This document shows, piece by piece, positions 23,983 to 32,073 of a stretch of DNA of 32,128 nucleotides; the stretch's first letter is position 1, and the number at the start of each line of letters is the position of its first letter. The notes beneath the pieces were generated by a model. That model made no database searches. It was not told where the DNA came from and was given only the letters and a program-made list of their open reading frames with translations. A program made the translations under genes and the position numbers. Source of the stretch: JBELHR01 sp042091275 (lineage in GTDB: Bacteria > Bacteroidota > Bacteroidia > Flavobacteriales > Flavobacteriaceae); NCBI GenBank assembly GCA_042091275.1, contig JBELHR010000021.1, forward strand, positions 1 to 32,128, written 5' to 3'.

Positions 23983-25280
23983 TGGACTTTAAAAAATCTG
24001 AAAAACTTTACGAGGAAGGATTAGTTAATCTTGTTGGAGCTGTAAATTCTCCGGTAAGAGCTTTTAATTCTGTTGGAGGGAATCCTCTTTTTATAAAAAA
24101 AGCAAAAGATAGTACTATCGTCGATGTCGATGGTAACAAATATGTGGACTATGTAGTGTCTTACGGACCTATGGTGATTGGTCACAGACATAAGAAAGTT
24201 TTAAAAGCCGTACGAAAGTCCTTAAAAAATGGTTTCTCGTTTGGAGCTTCGACTAAGGGCGAAATCAAACTAGCTAAATTAATCTGTGATGCTTTTCCTA
24301 CTATGGATAAGGTTCGATTTGTAAACTCAGGGACAGAAGCTGTATTTTCTGCTTTGAGATTGGCTAGAGCTTTTACTGGAAAATCCAAGATTATAAAATT
24401 TTCAGGTTGTTATCACGGTCATGCAGACGCGCTATTGGTAGCTGCTGGTTCCGGTTTGGCAACCTTGAGTATGCCGGGTTCAAACGGAGTCCCTAAAGAG
24501 GCTGTAAAAAACACCCTAATCTCCAAGTTTAACGATCTTGAAAGCGTAAAAGCCCAATTCGAAAAACACAAAGATATCGCAGCGATTATCCTAGAGCCTA
24601 TAGCTGGTAATATGGGAGTTGTTGTGCCGGATAGTGAATTTCTAAAGGGGATTCAAGAACTGGCCAAAGCCCATGGAGCACTTATTATTGCCGATGAGGT
24701 TATGACTGGTTTTAGATCTAAGTTTGGTGGTGCACAAGAGCTTTTGGGCTTGGAAGCAGATATAACTTGTCTCGGAAAAGTAATCGGAGGTGGTTTTCCT
24801 GTCGGCGCATATGGAGCGAGGAATGAAATTATGAATAAAGTTGCTCCTCTTGGTGATATGTATCAAGCGGGAACGCTTTCGGGCAACCCAGTTGCTATGG
24901 CAGCGGGTTACGCTACTTTAAAGGAATTGCACAAACAAAGTCCTTATGAGAAATTTGAAAATATAGCGGATCTTCTAAAGACCATTATTTTTGAATCTGC
25001 AAAAAAATATGGAGTATCGGTACAAGTCAATTCTTTTGGATCGATGATAAATCCTTTTTTCACAGATGGGGCGGTTACTTGTTTTGAGGATGCTCAAAAA
25101 TGTAATGCAGATCAGTTTTCTGTTTTCTTTTGGAAATTAATTGAACACGGAGTTTTTATACCTCCATCTCAATTTGAGGCTTGGTTTTTGTCTTCTACCT
25201 TAAACAAAAAGGATTTAGAAAAGACGAGCAAGGCCATAGATAAAGCTATGGAGGCGGTTGCTAATATGAAAGAAGAATAA
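23982..25280 (+). CDS. hemL: Glutamate-1-semialdehyde 2,1-aminomutase
   Basis: PLP enzyme that converts glutamate-1-semialdehyde to 5-aminolevulinate, completing the C5 route begun by HemA. It has 432 residues, normal for a class-III aminotransferase fold. Visible are VNSPVRAFNSVGGNPLF (21-37), VRFVNSGTEAVFSALRLAR (111-129), the pyridoxal aspartate in IIADEVMTGFR (235-245), and Lys266 in GKVIGGGFPVGAYG, the PLP Schiff-base residue. Translationally coupled to hemB; hemE starts two bases after it. Its presence confirms a glutamate-based route rather than a HemA/ALAS (glycine) route. Confidence 0.97.
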   Translation: MDFKKSEKLYEEGLVNLVGAVNSPVRAFNSVGGNPLFIKKAKDSTIVDVDGNKYVDYVVSYGPMVIGHRHKKVLKAVRKSLKNGFSFGASTKGEIKLAKLICDAFPTMDKVRFVNSGTEAVFSALRLARAFTGKSKIIKFSGCYHGHADALLVAAGSGLATLSMPGSNGVPKEAVKNTLISKFNDLESVKAQFEKHKDIAAIILEPIAGNMGVVVPDSEFLKGIQELAKAHGALIIADEVMTGFRSKFGGAQELLGLEADITCLGKVIGGGFPVGAYGARNEIMNKVAPLGDMYQAGTLSGNPVAMAAGYATLKELHKQSPYEKFENIADLLKTIIFESAKKYGVSVQVNSFGSMINPFFTDGAVTCFEDAQKCNADQFSVFFWKLIEHGVFIPPSQFEAWFLSSTLNKKDLEKTSKAIDKAMEAVANMKEE

Positions 25281-25282
25281 TT

Positions 25283-26311
25283 ATGTTGAAGAACGATTTA
25301 TATTTAAGAGCTCTAAAAGGAGAGACAGTAGAACGTCCTCCAGTTTGGATGATGAGACAGGCAGGAAGGTACTTGCCAGAATTTATGGAGTTAAAAAATA
25401 AGTACGATTTTTTTACTCGTTGTCAGACTCCAGAATTAGCTGCTGAAATAACGGTACAGCCCATTCGAAGATATGGTATGGATGCTGCCATTTTGTTTTC
25501 TGATATCTTGGTGATTCCTCAAGCTATGAATATTCACGTCGAAATGAAGGCGGGAATTGGGCCTTGGTTACCAGATCCGATACGTTCTCAGCAAGATTTA
25601 GATCGCGTGATTGTTCCCGATGTAAACGACGCTTTATCCTATGTGATGGATGCCATTAAGCTTACCAAAGAAATGTTGAACGACGAAGTTCCTCTAATCG
25701 GTTTTGCGGGTTCCCCATGGACTATTTTATGTTATTGTGTTCAAGGGCAGGGTTCAAAGAATTTTGATAAGGCCAAGGAATTGTGTTTTACCCAACCGGT
25801 GGTTGCGCACAAATTACTTCAGATGATTACCGATACAACTATTGCATATCTCAAAGCCAAAGTTGAGGCAGGAGTGGATGCTGTTCAAATATTTGATTCT
25901 TGGGGAGGAATGTTGTCTCCTGTGGATTATCAAGAATTTTCTTGGCAGTATATACAGCAAATAATAGATGCATTACGCCCGCAAACAGAGGTTATTGCTT
26001 TTGGTAAAGGATGTTGGTTTGCTTTGGAAGAAATGTCTAAATCCGGAGCTTCGGCTCTTGGAGTAGATTGGACAATTAGTCCAGAATTGGCGCGTAAATT
26101 TAGCGGAGGACAAATTACGCTTCAAGGTAACTTTGATCCTACAAGACTTTTTTCGCCACCAGCAGAGATAAAGAAGCAAGTAAAGCAAATGATTGACGGT
26201 TTTGGAAAGGATAAATATATCGTAAATCTCGGTCACGGAATTCTTCCAAATATCCCATTGGATAATGCAAAAGCATTTATAGATGCAGTAAAAGAATATC
26301 GAGTAGGCTAA
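25283..26311 (+). CDS. hemE: Uroporphyrinogen decarboxylase
   Basis: Removes four acetate carboxyls from uroporphyrinogen III to give coproporphyrinogen III, without a cofactor. It has 342 residues. Visible are RPPVWMMRQAGRYLPE (18-33) with the substrate-binding Arg25 and Arg29, AAILFSDILVIP (68-79) with catalytic Asp74, GFAGSPWTI, and a GHGILPN near the C-terminus. The TAA stop shares a base with the hemF ATG (TAATG). The protein is cytosolic. Confidence 0.97.
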   Translation: MLKNDLYLRALKGETVERPPVWMMRQAGRYLPEFMELKNKYDFFTRCQTPELAAEITVQPIRRYGMDAAILFSDILVIPQAMNIHVEMKAGIGPWLPDPIRSQQDLDRVIVPDVNDALSYVMDAIKLTKEMLNDEVPLIGFAGSPWTILCYCVQGQGSKNFDKAKELCFTQPVVAHKLLQMITDTTIAYLKAKVEAGVDAVQIFDSWGGMLSPVDYQEFSWQYIQQIIDALRPQTEVIAFGKGCWFALEEMSKSGASALGVDWTISPELARKFSGGQITLQGNFDPTRLFSPPAEIKKQVKQMIDGFGKDKYIVNLGHGILPNIPLDNAKAFIDAVKEYRVG

Positions 26312-27249
26312 TGGATTCGTTCAAGGATAAATTTCTAGAGTACATATATAAGTTGCAAGATGAAATCTGCGGTGAGATAGAGGCTCTCGATAAAAAATCG
26401 AAATTTGTCGAAGACCTATGGGATAGACCAGAGGGCGGAGGTGGAAGAACTCGAGTTTTATCCGAAGGAAGAATTTTTGAAAAGGGAGGGGTCAATGTTT
26501 CTGCAGTTCACGGAGAACTCCCAAAACTCATGAGAGATAAATTAGGAGTAGAGCAAGCGGACTTTTTTGCCTGCGGTTTATCTCTAGTGCTACATCCAAA
26601 TAATCCTCATGTTCCGACAGTTCACGCCAATTGGCGTTATTTTGAGATGTATGACGAGCAGGGTCAAATCGCCGATTCCTGGTTTGGAGGAGGGCAGGAT
26701 TTGACTCCTTATTACTTATACGATGAAGATGCAATACATTTTCATCAGACCTGCAAAAATGCTTGTGATGCGTCGGATTCCCAGTATTATCCTAAGTTTA
26801 AGGAGCACTGTGACAAGTACTTTTGGAATACCCATAGAAATGAGGCTAGGGGAGTTGGAGGCTTGTTTTTTGATTACTTAAAACAATCCGAAGAGAAGTC
26901 CATGCAAGATCATTTTGATTTTGTGAAATCTGTGGGAGACTCTTTTTTACAGTCTTATGTGCCCATAGTAGAGAAAAGAAGTCCTATGTCTTTTACTCCC
27001 GAACAAAAGGATTGGCAAGAGATTAGACGCGGACGATACGTAGAGTTCAATTTGGTTCACGATAGGGGGACTATTTTTGGTCTTAAAACCAATGGTAGGA
27101 TTGAAAGTATTCTAATGAGTCTTCCTCCTAAAGTCCAATGGCGCTATGATTTTCAAGCAAAACCCAATTCTTTGGAATCTTATTTACTCGAGGTCTTGGC
27201 AAAGCCAAAAGATTGGTTAAAGCTTGATTCTTCAGAAAACATAGCTTAA
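26311..27249 (+). CDS. hemF: Oxygen-dependent coproporphyrinogen III oxidase
   Basis: Uses O2 to decarboxylate coproporphyrinogen III to protoporphyrinogen IX, the aerobic version of this step. It has 312 residues. Visible are DLWDRPEGGGGRTRVLSEGRIFEKGGVNVSAVHG (36-68), SLVLHPNNPHVPTVHANWRYFEM (91-113) with His95 and His105, and DSWFGGGQDLTPYYLYDEDA (122-141). It is the last gene of the plus-strand operon, and HemJ supplies the next step from the divergent operon. No anaerobic HemN/HemW-type gene is in the window. Confidence 0.97.
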   Translation: MDSFKDKFLEYIYKLQDEICGEIEALDKKSKFVEDLWDRPEGGGGRTRVLSEGRIFEKGGVNVSAVHGELPKLMRDKLGVEQADFFACGLSLVLHPNNPHVPTVHANWRYFEMYDEQGQIADSWFGGGQDLTPYYLYDEDAIHFHQTCKNACDASDSQYYPKFKEHCDKYFWNTHRNEARGVGGLFFDYLKQSEEKSMQDHFDFVKSVGDSFLQSYVPIVEKRSPMSFTPEQKDWQEIRRGRYVEFNLVHDRGTIFGLKTNGRIESILMSLPPKVQWRYDFQAKPNSLESYLLEVLAKPKDWLKLDSSENIA

Positions 27250-27253
27250 ATTT

Positions 27254-27269
27254 GGTGAAATCACCTTTT
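27254..27269 (+). terminator. Weak hairpin after hemF
   Basis: GGTGA and TCACC form a short stem with two bases between, followed by TTTT, five bases after the hemF stop. The stem is only four to five pairs, so it may be no more than an attenuating hairpin. The rest of 27270-27397 is AT-rich and holds no exact TAnnTTTG, though a one-base-longer variant TATTTTTTG appears near 27293-27301. Confidence 0.22.
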
Positions 27270-27397
27270 AGAGTATCTATTAGTAGTTAGTATTATTTTT
27301 TGAATTGTCACTAAAATCGCTTTTTTGATGCTTTAAATTTAATTCAGCATTTTTAAATAGGTATTTTTTTATTAAATTCGCAAAAAACAATTTACAT

Positions 27398-28717
27398 ATG
27401 TCTCAATTCGAATTAAAACTTCCTAAAATGGGAGAGAGTGTTGCAGAAGCAACTATTACTTCTTGGTTAAAACAAGTTGGTGATACAATTGATCAGGATG
27501 AGGCTCTAGTTGAAATTGCTACTGACAAGGTAGATTCCGAAGTTCCATCGGAGGTATCTGGAGTTCTAAAAGAGATTCTATTTGATGTAGATAGTGTGGT
27601 GCAAGTAGGAGAGACAATTGCGGTAATCGAAGTCGAAGGAGGTGAAGATACTCCTGATACTACAAGTCAATCAGATAAGACAGAAACAAAAGAGGTCCAA
27701 GACGCTCCTGAGGCGGCACAAGAACTAGAACAGGAAATGATCGTTGCAACGGATAGTATCCGAAGTAAATCTACTGAATCGGGTAAATTTCTATCTCCTT
27801 TAGTGAGAAATATAGCTAATGCTGAAAATATAAGTGATTCCGAACTCGATGCTATTACAGGTAGTGGAAAGGAAGGTAGAATAACAAAAAAAGATATTTT
27901 AGAATTTTTGGATAATAGAGGAGCTGCTTCGACTGTAGCTGAACCTATTCAAAAACCTGCCGTGGCCAAGTCTAAAGTGGAGGTTTCTGTTCCAGTATCT
28001 GTCAACGGTGGGGATGAAATTATAGAAATGGACCGCATGAGAAAATTAATCTCAGGCTATATGGTCAATTCCCTTCAAACCTCTGCCCATGTCCAGTCAT
28101 TTATTGAGGTGGACGTCACCAATATAGTTAAATGGAGGGCTAAGGTAAAGGATGCATTTCAGGCAAAAGAAGGAGAAAAAATAACCTATACTCCGATTTT
28201 TATGCAAGCCGTAGCAAAAGCTATTAGAGATTATCCAATGATTAATATTTCCGTAGATGGCGATAAAATTATCAAAAGGAAATCGGTAAATCTCGGAATG
28301 GCAGCAGCACTTCCAAACGGTAATTTAATCGTACCAGTTATAAAGAATGCAGATTTGCTCAACTTAGTTGGAATGACCAAGTCGGTTAATGATTTAGCTA
28401 ACAGAGCGAGAAATAATGCTTTGAAACCAGATGATATTAAAGGAGGGACGTATACCGTTACCAATGTGGGATCTTTTGGTTCTGTAATGGGAACACCAAT
28501 TATAAATCAACCAGAGGTTGCCATTCTCGCTTTAGGAGCGATTAGAAAGGTTCCTGCGGTTATTGAAACTCCAGATGGAGATTTTATTGGAATCCGTCAC
28601 AAAATGTTCTTATCTCATTCTTATGATCACCGTGTGGTGGACGGGATGCTAGGAGGGATGTTTGTCAAACGCGTCGCGGAATACCTAGAAGCTTGGGATA
28701 TTGATACTCAAATATAA
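27398..28717 (+). CDS. 2-oxo acid dehydrogenase E2 (dihydrolipoamide acyltransferase)
   Basis: E2 core component of a 2-oxo acid dehydrogenase complex, 439 residues. Domain order: a lipoyl domain (1-about 78) with the lipoylated Lys44 in EIATDKVDSE; an acidic, Gln/Glu/Thr-rich linker; a peripheral-subunit-binding domain (about 131-170) with SPLVRNIANAENIS and GSGKEGRITKKDILEFL; and the catalytic core (about 205-439) with His411 and Asp415 in YDHRVVDG. One lipoyl domain and the core sequence resemble Flavobacteriia E2 proteins of the branched-chain or 2-oxoglutarate type. No E1 or E3 gene is adjacent, so the complex (pyruvate, 2-oxoglutarate, or branched-chain) cannot be assigned. Confidence 0.93.
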   Translation: MSQFELKLPKMGESVAEATITSWLKQVGDTIDQDEALVEIATDKVDSEVPSEVSGVLKEILFDVDSVVQVGETIAVIEVEGGEDTPDTTSQSDKTETKEVQDAPEAAQELEQEMIVATDSIRSKSTESGKFLSPLVRNIANAENISDSELDAITGSGKEGRITKKDILEFLDNRGAASTVAEPIQKPAVAKSKVEVSVPVSVNGGDEIIEMDRMRKLISGYMVNSLQTSAHVQSFIEVDVTNIVKWRAKVKDAFQAKEGEKITYTPIFMQAVAKAIRDYPMINISVDGDKIIKRKSVNLGMAAALPNGNLIVPVIKNADLLNLVGMTKSVNDLANRARNNALKPDDIKGGTYTVTNVGSFGSVMGTPIINQPEVAILALGAIRKVPAVIETPDGDFIGIRHKMFLSHSYDHRVVDGMLGGMFVKRVAEYLEAWDIDTQI

Positions 28718-28722
28718 ATCAC

Positions 28723-28753
28723 AAAAAAAAGCGACCATCAGGTCGCTTTTTTT
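28723..28753. terminator. Bidirectional intrinsic terminator
   Basis: AGCGACC (28730-28736), a four-base loop, then GGTCGCT (28741-28747), flanked by A8 upstream and T7 downstream, so it works in both directions. It ends the E2 transcript on the plus strand, and the plus-strand T-run covers the stop codon of the convergent phosphatase gene, ending that transcript too. Confidence 0.9.
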
Positions 28754-30392
28754 ATTTTAAAACTTCACTAATTATTTTACCACTACTGCCATTTGGTAGA
28801 GAGATGTCCAAGGCTCTACTTATGGTAGGGACCAAGTCTATAATTGGATAGTATTCTTTGGAGCTTCCGCCGGATTTGATACCATTTCCAAAAAACACCA
28901 TAGGAATATGCGTGTCGTAGTTGTAACCACTTCCGTGAGTTGATCCCGTAGGACCATAACTTATATAGCTTGGCATATTGATATAGAGAATATCTCCCGA
29001 ATATTTTTGATTATACCCTCTTTGCAATCTTCCTAAAATACCATCTCCTATATACGATTTTTGTAGATTATTACCGCTTATTGCTTTGTATACTGTTGGG
29101 AAGTTTACCAATTCTTGAGCTACAAAATCAGCTACTTCTCCCAAATCTAGTCCCTTTGCTAAAATCAATTTTCTGTTTAGGAAAACCTGTTCGTTTGATA
29201 TGTTTTCCACGAGACCACTTAATTTAAATTTATTCTGGATCAATTCGTCAATAAAGGACTTTAAATTGGAATTAGAAACATAGCCTGCAGGTATATTATT
29301 GTCCTTTAAATAATTTGGAACGCGAACTGCCGCGTGGTCTGCAGTTAAGAACAAGGTATAATTACCCTTACCAACCTCTTGATCGAGATGATTTAGAAGT
29401 TTTTCTATTTCTCTATCCATGCGCACGTAGGTGTCTTGTACCTCCTTAGAGTCTACTCCAAATTGATGACCGACATAGTCCGTCGAAGAATAGCTGATAC
29501 TTAGAAAATCGGTAAAATCCCCTTTTCCTAACTCCTCATGAGTTATTGCAGCCAATGCAAAGTCAGTTGTAATACTATTGCCAAATGGAGTTTCTTTTAT
29601 CAAATCCAAATTGCCGTTGAATTCTTTGAGGGTTTTTAAATCGTATGGGAATACCGCTTTGTCTTTTCCGTTAAAAGCCCCTTCATAGCTATTGTCATCT
29701 GCAGTTGACTCGATATAAGTTTCTATTGGACTATAGGTGTCCCAACCTCTATCGAGATACGCGCTTACTCTATTCTCGGCATTAAATTCTGTTACCCAAT
29801 TTGGTAACTCATCCATATAGTAGGAGGAACTTATAAAATGTCCCAAATCTTTACCCACAAACCAATATGCAGCATTTGCAGTGTGCCCAGCAGGAAGAAT
29901 TGAAGAGCGATCTTTTATAGCAATACCTATAACTTTACCTCTAAAGTTTTGATCCAAGTTTAACTGATCCGATAGTGTAGTGGTCTGCATGCGCTTTGGC
30001 GATTTTTGACCACCTGAACTGGCTCCTATTGTTTCAAAATTAAAATCGTCTACACAGTAAACACTTTTTGATTCAAATCTATCGTACCAATCGTTAGCGA
30101 TTATTCCGTGGTCGGCTGGTGTTGCTCCCGTAAAAATAGAGGCATGTCCCACTGCTGTTTTGGTCGGTATAAAGTTGTAGTGTGCATTTTCTAGGTTATA
30201 TCCTTCTCTGACCAGTCGTTTAAAACCATTTTCAGAATAGTGATTGACATATTTTGTCAGATAATCATAGCGCATTTGATCAACGACAACGCCTACGACT
30301 AATTTTGGAGCATCGGTACTTGTAATTTCCTCTTGATTTGGTTTGGTATTGCAAGCTGACAGGGCTAATAGAGCCAGTATTATTCTCTTCAT
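28752..30392 (-). CDS. PafA-like alkaline phosphatase, lipoprotein
   Basis: Alkaline phosphatase superfamily monoesterase, 546 residues, related to PafA of Elizabethkingia. Residues of the PafA active site are all present: metal-site Asp39 (VVVDQM), nucleophile Thr79 (TKTAVGHAS), Asn100 (IIANDWYD), K160-D-R162 (matching the PafA Lys/Arg pair), Asp and His in SSTDYVGHQFG, ADH in LFLTADHAA, and His in DTHIPM. The Asn and Lys/Arg pair mark monoesterases over diesterases. The N-terminus is a lipoprotein signal, LALSAC, with Cys14. I chose ATG 30392 for that signal; the frame extends to 30416. Role: release of phosphate from organic phosphates in the envelope. No phosphate regulator is nearby. Confidence 0.92.
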   Translation of the reverse strand: MKRIILALLALSACNTKPNQEEITSTDAPKLVVGVVVDQMRYDYLTKYVNHYSENGFKRLVREGYNLENAHYNFIPTKTAVGHASIFTGATPADHGIIANDWYDRFESKSVYCVDDFNFETIGASSGGQKSPKRMQTTTLSDQLNLDQNFRGKVIGIAIKDRSSILPAGHTANAAYWFVGKDLGHFISSSYYMDELPNWVTEFNAENRVSAYLDRGWDTYSPIETYIESTADDNSYEGAFNGKDKAVFPYDLKTLKEFNGNLDLIKETPFGNSITTDFALAAITHEELGKGDFTDFLSISYSSTDYVGHQFGVDSKEVQDTYVRMDREIEKLLNHLDQEVGKGNYTLFLTADHAAVRVPNYLKDNNIPAGYVSNSNLKSFIDELIQNKFKLSGLVENISNEQVFLNRKLILAKGLDLGEVADFVAQELVNFPTVYKAISGNNLQKSYIGDGILGRLQRGYNQKYSGDILYINMPSYISYGPTGSTHGSGYNYDTHIPMVFFGNGIKSGGSSKEYYPIIDLVPTISRALDISLPNGSSGKIISEVLK

Positions 30393-30413
30393 TACTTTTA
30401 AAATTGTGAGTTT

Positions 30414-30421
30414 CAAAGTTA
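30414..30421 (-). promoter_or_regulatory. Putative -7 element for the PafA-like gene
   Basis: TAACTTTG on the minus strand matches TAnnTTTG. The transcript would start near 30408, about 16 bases before the ATG at 30392. No -33 TTG at the usual spacing; the region that would hold it is an inverted repeat (30423-30450). Confidence 0.4.
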
Positions 30422-30422
30422 C

Positions 30423-30450
30423 AATATTTACCTACTAGCATGTAAATATT
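30423..30450. repeat. Perfect 9-base inverted repeat, possible operator
   Basis: AATATTTAC at 30423-30431 and GTAAATATT at 30442-30450 are exact reverse complements separated by ten bases. The repeat lies directly upstream of the phosphatase -7 element and in the divergent gap shared with mlaE. It may bind a dimeric regulator; AT-rich composition makes chance possible. Confidence 0.35.
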
Positions 30451-30498
30451 AGGTTAATAATGGCAAACCCTTAAAAGGTTTTTAATATTTTTACCAAT

Positions 30499-31239
30499 AT
30501 GAATAATATTGAGCATATCGGAAAATACTTTATGATGCTTAAGCAGGTTTTTTCCAAACCAGAGCGCATGAAGGTTTTTAAAGAGGCATTCTATAGGGAA
30601 ATAGATGATTTGGGTCTAAAGTCTGTTGGAATCGTTGTTTTTATTTCTTTCTTTATAGGTGGGGTGGTCGCGATTCAAACTGGGTTGAATGTGGATTCTC
30701 CGTTTATCCCAAAATACTTAATTGGATTTGCCACCAAACGCAGTATGATTCTTGAATTTGCTCCGACTTTTATCTCTGTTATTTTGGCGGGAAAAGTTGG
30801 TTCCTATATCACCTCGAGTATCGGAACTATGCGAGTTACTGAGCAAATTGATGCTTTTGAAATAATGGGTGTGAACTCTTTGAATTTTTTAGTCTTACCT
30901 AAAGTTATCGCAGCGGTATTCTTTTATCCATTTTTGATTACGATTTCTATGTTCTTCGGTATTTTAGGAGGATACTATGCGGGACAATTAACTGGGTTGT
31001 TTACCGCGGGCCAATACCTTGAAGGTATTCAATTAGACTTTAATCCTTTCTTTTTACTCTATGCAATAATCAAGACTATTGTATTTGCATTTTGTATAAC
31101 TACTATTCCTTCTTATCACGGATACTATGTCAAAGGAGGAGCTTTGGAGGTGGGAAGAGCCAGCACCAAAGCCGTTGTCTGGACCATGGTGGTAATAGTT
31201 GTGCTCAATTATTTTCTAACGCAAACACTTTTAGGCTAA
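30499..31239 (+). CDS. mlaE: MlaE-family lipid ABC transporter permease
   Basis: Permease of the MlaFEDB-type intermembrane phospholipid transporter, 246 residues with about five helices. Family hallmarks are visible: the amphipathic N-terminus, FFIGGVVAIQTGLN (about 52-65), FAPTFISVILAGKVGSYITSSIGTMRVTEQIDAFEIMGVNSLNFLVLPK, and GGYYAGQLTG. It is followed by mlaF with a shared base (TAATG), so the pair form one transporter. It belongs to the inner membrane. Confidence 0.92.
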   Translation: MNNIEHIGKYFMMLKQVFSKPERMKVFKEAFYREIDDLGLKSVGIVVFISFFIGGVVAIQTGLNVDSPFIPKYLIGFATKRSMILEFAPTFISVILAGKVGSYITSSIGTMRVTEQIDAFEIMGVNSLNFLVLPKVIAAVFFYPFLITISMFFGILGGYYAGQLTGLFTAGQYLEGIQLDFNPFFLLYAIIKTIVFAFCITTIPSYHGYYVKGGALEVGRASTKAVVWTMVVIVVLNYFLTQTLLG

Positions 31240-32006
31240 TGATAGAGGTTAATAATATTACAAAGGGTTTTGACGATTCGCTAATTCTAAAGGGTATCTC
31301 AGCTTCTTTTGAAAAGGGTAAAACCTCTTTGATTATCGGTCAAAGTGGAGCGGGAAAAACGGTGCTTCTCAAGAGTCTTTTGGGTCTGTATAAGCCCGAC
31401 TCTGGCGCTATTCTCTACGATGATGTCTCTACTTCAGATATGAGCTTAAAGACAGAAAGAGAGCTGAGAAAGGAGATAGGAATGGTATTTCAAGGTTCAG
31501 CTCTTTTTGATTCCATGACCGTGGAAGAAAATGTTATGTTTCCTTTGAAAATGTTTTCTAACGATAGCAATGAGGCCATGTTGGATCGAGTAAACTTTGT
31601 TTTGAATAGAGTAAACTTGGAAAATTCAAATTCTAAATTACCAGCAGAGCTCTCTGGTGGTATGCAAAAAAGGGTCGCCATTGCAAGAGCTATAGCGATG
31701 AAGCCGAAATATTTATTTTGCGATGAGCCCAATTCTGGTTTGGATCCCCAGACATCTATTCTCATCGATAATTTGATTCAGGAAATCACCCACGAATACA
31801 ATATTACGACGGTGATAAATACCCATGATATGAACTCTGTTATGCAAATTGGACAAAAAATCATCTTTCTAAAAGAAGGTCTAAAAGCATGGGAGGGAAC
31901 CTCTGAGGATATTTTTAGAACTGATAATGAAGCCGTTGTTAATTTTGTTTACAGCTCCGAGCTATTTAAGAAAGTTAGACAAGCTTATTTGGGGCAAACA
32001 AAATAA
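31239..32006 (+). CDS. mlaF: MlaF-like ABC transporter ATPase
   Basis: ATPase partner of MlaE, 255 residues. Visible are Walker A GQSGAGKT (34-41), signature LSGGMQKR (138-145), Walker B YLFCDEPNSGLDP (158-170), and the H-loop NTHDMNS (about 193). LSGGMQ and the short length are typical for MlaF. I take the ATG at 31239, sharing a base with the mlaE stop; the reading frame stays open back to 31092 only because of overlap with mlaE. No MCE-domain MlaD, nor MlaB or MlaC, follows, since the next feature is a tRNA gene. Confidence 0.93.
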   Translation: MIEVNNITKGFDDSLILKGISASFEKGKTSLIIGQSGAGKTVLLKSLLGLYKPDSGAILYDDVSTSDMSLKTERELRKEIGMVFQGSALFDSMTVEENVMFPLKMFSNDSNEAMLDRVNFVLNRVNLENSNSKLPAELSGGMQKRVAIARAIAMKPKYLFCDEPNSGLDPQTSILIDNLIQEITHEYNITTVINTHDMNSVMQIGQKIIFLKEGLKAWEGTSEDIFRTDNEAVVNFVYSSELFKKVRQAYLGQTK

Positions 32007-32015
32007 AAAAATACC

Positions 32016-32045
32016 TTGTTTTATTGTAAAAAGGACGTATCTTTG
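32016..32045 (+). promoter_or_regulatory. Promoter of tRNA-Lys
   Basis: TTG (32016-32018), a 19-base gap, then TATCTTTG (32038-32045) form a complete Bacteroidota promoter of the TTG-N19-TAnnTTTG type. The transcript would start near 32050, just upstream of the tRNA at 32074. It follows the mlaF stop by only ten bases. Confidence 0.65.
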
Positions 32046-32073
32046 CACCCGCAAATCAAGTATTTTTTTGCAT

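Noticed and set aside
26277..26734. Minus-strand frames opposite hemE/hemF junction
   Set aside because: They cover the antisense of conserved HemE and HemF motifs and have no start context or promoter.
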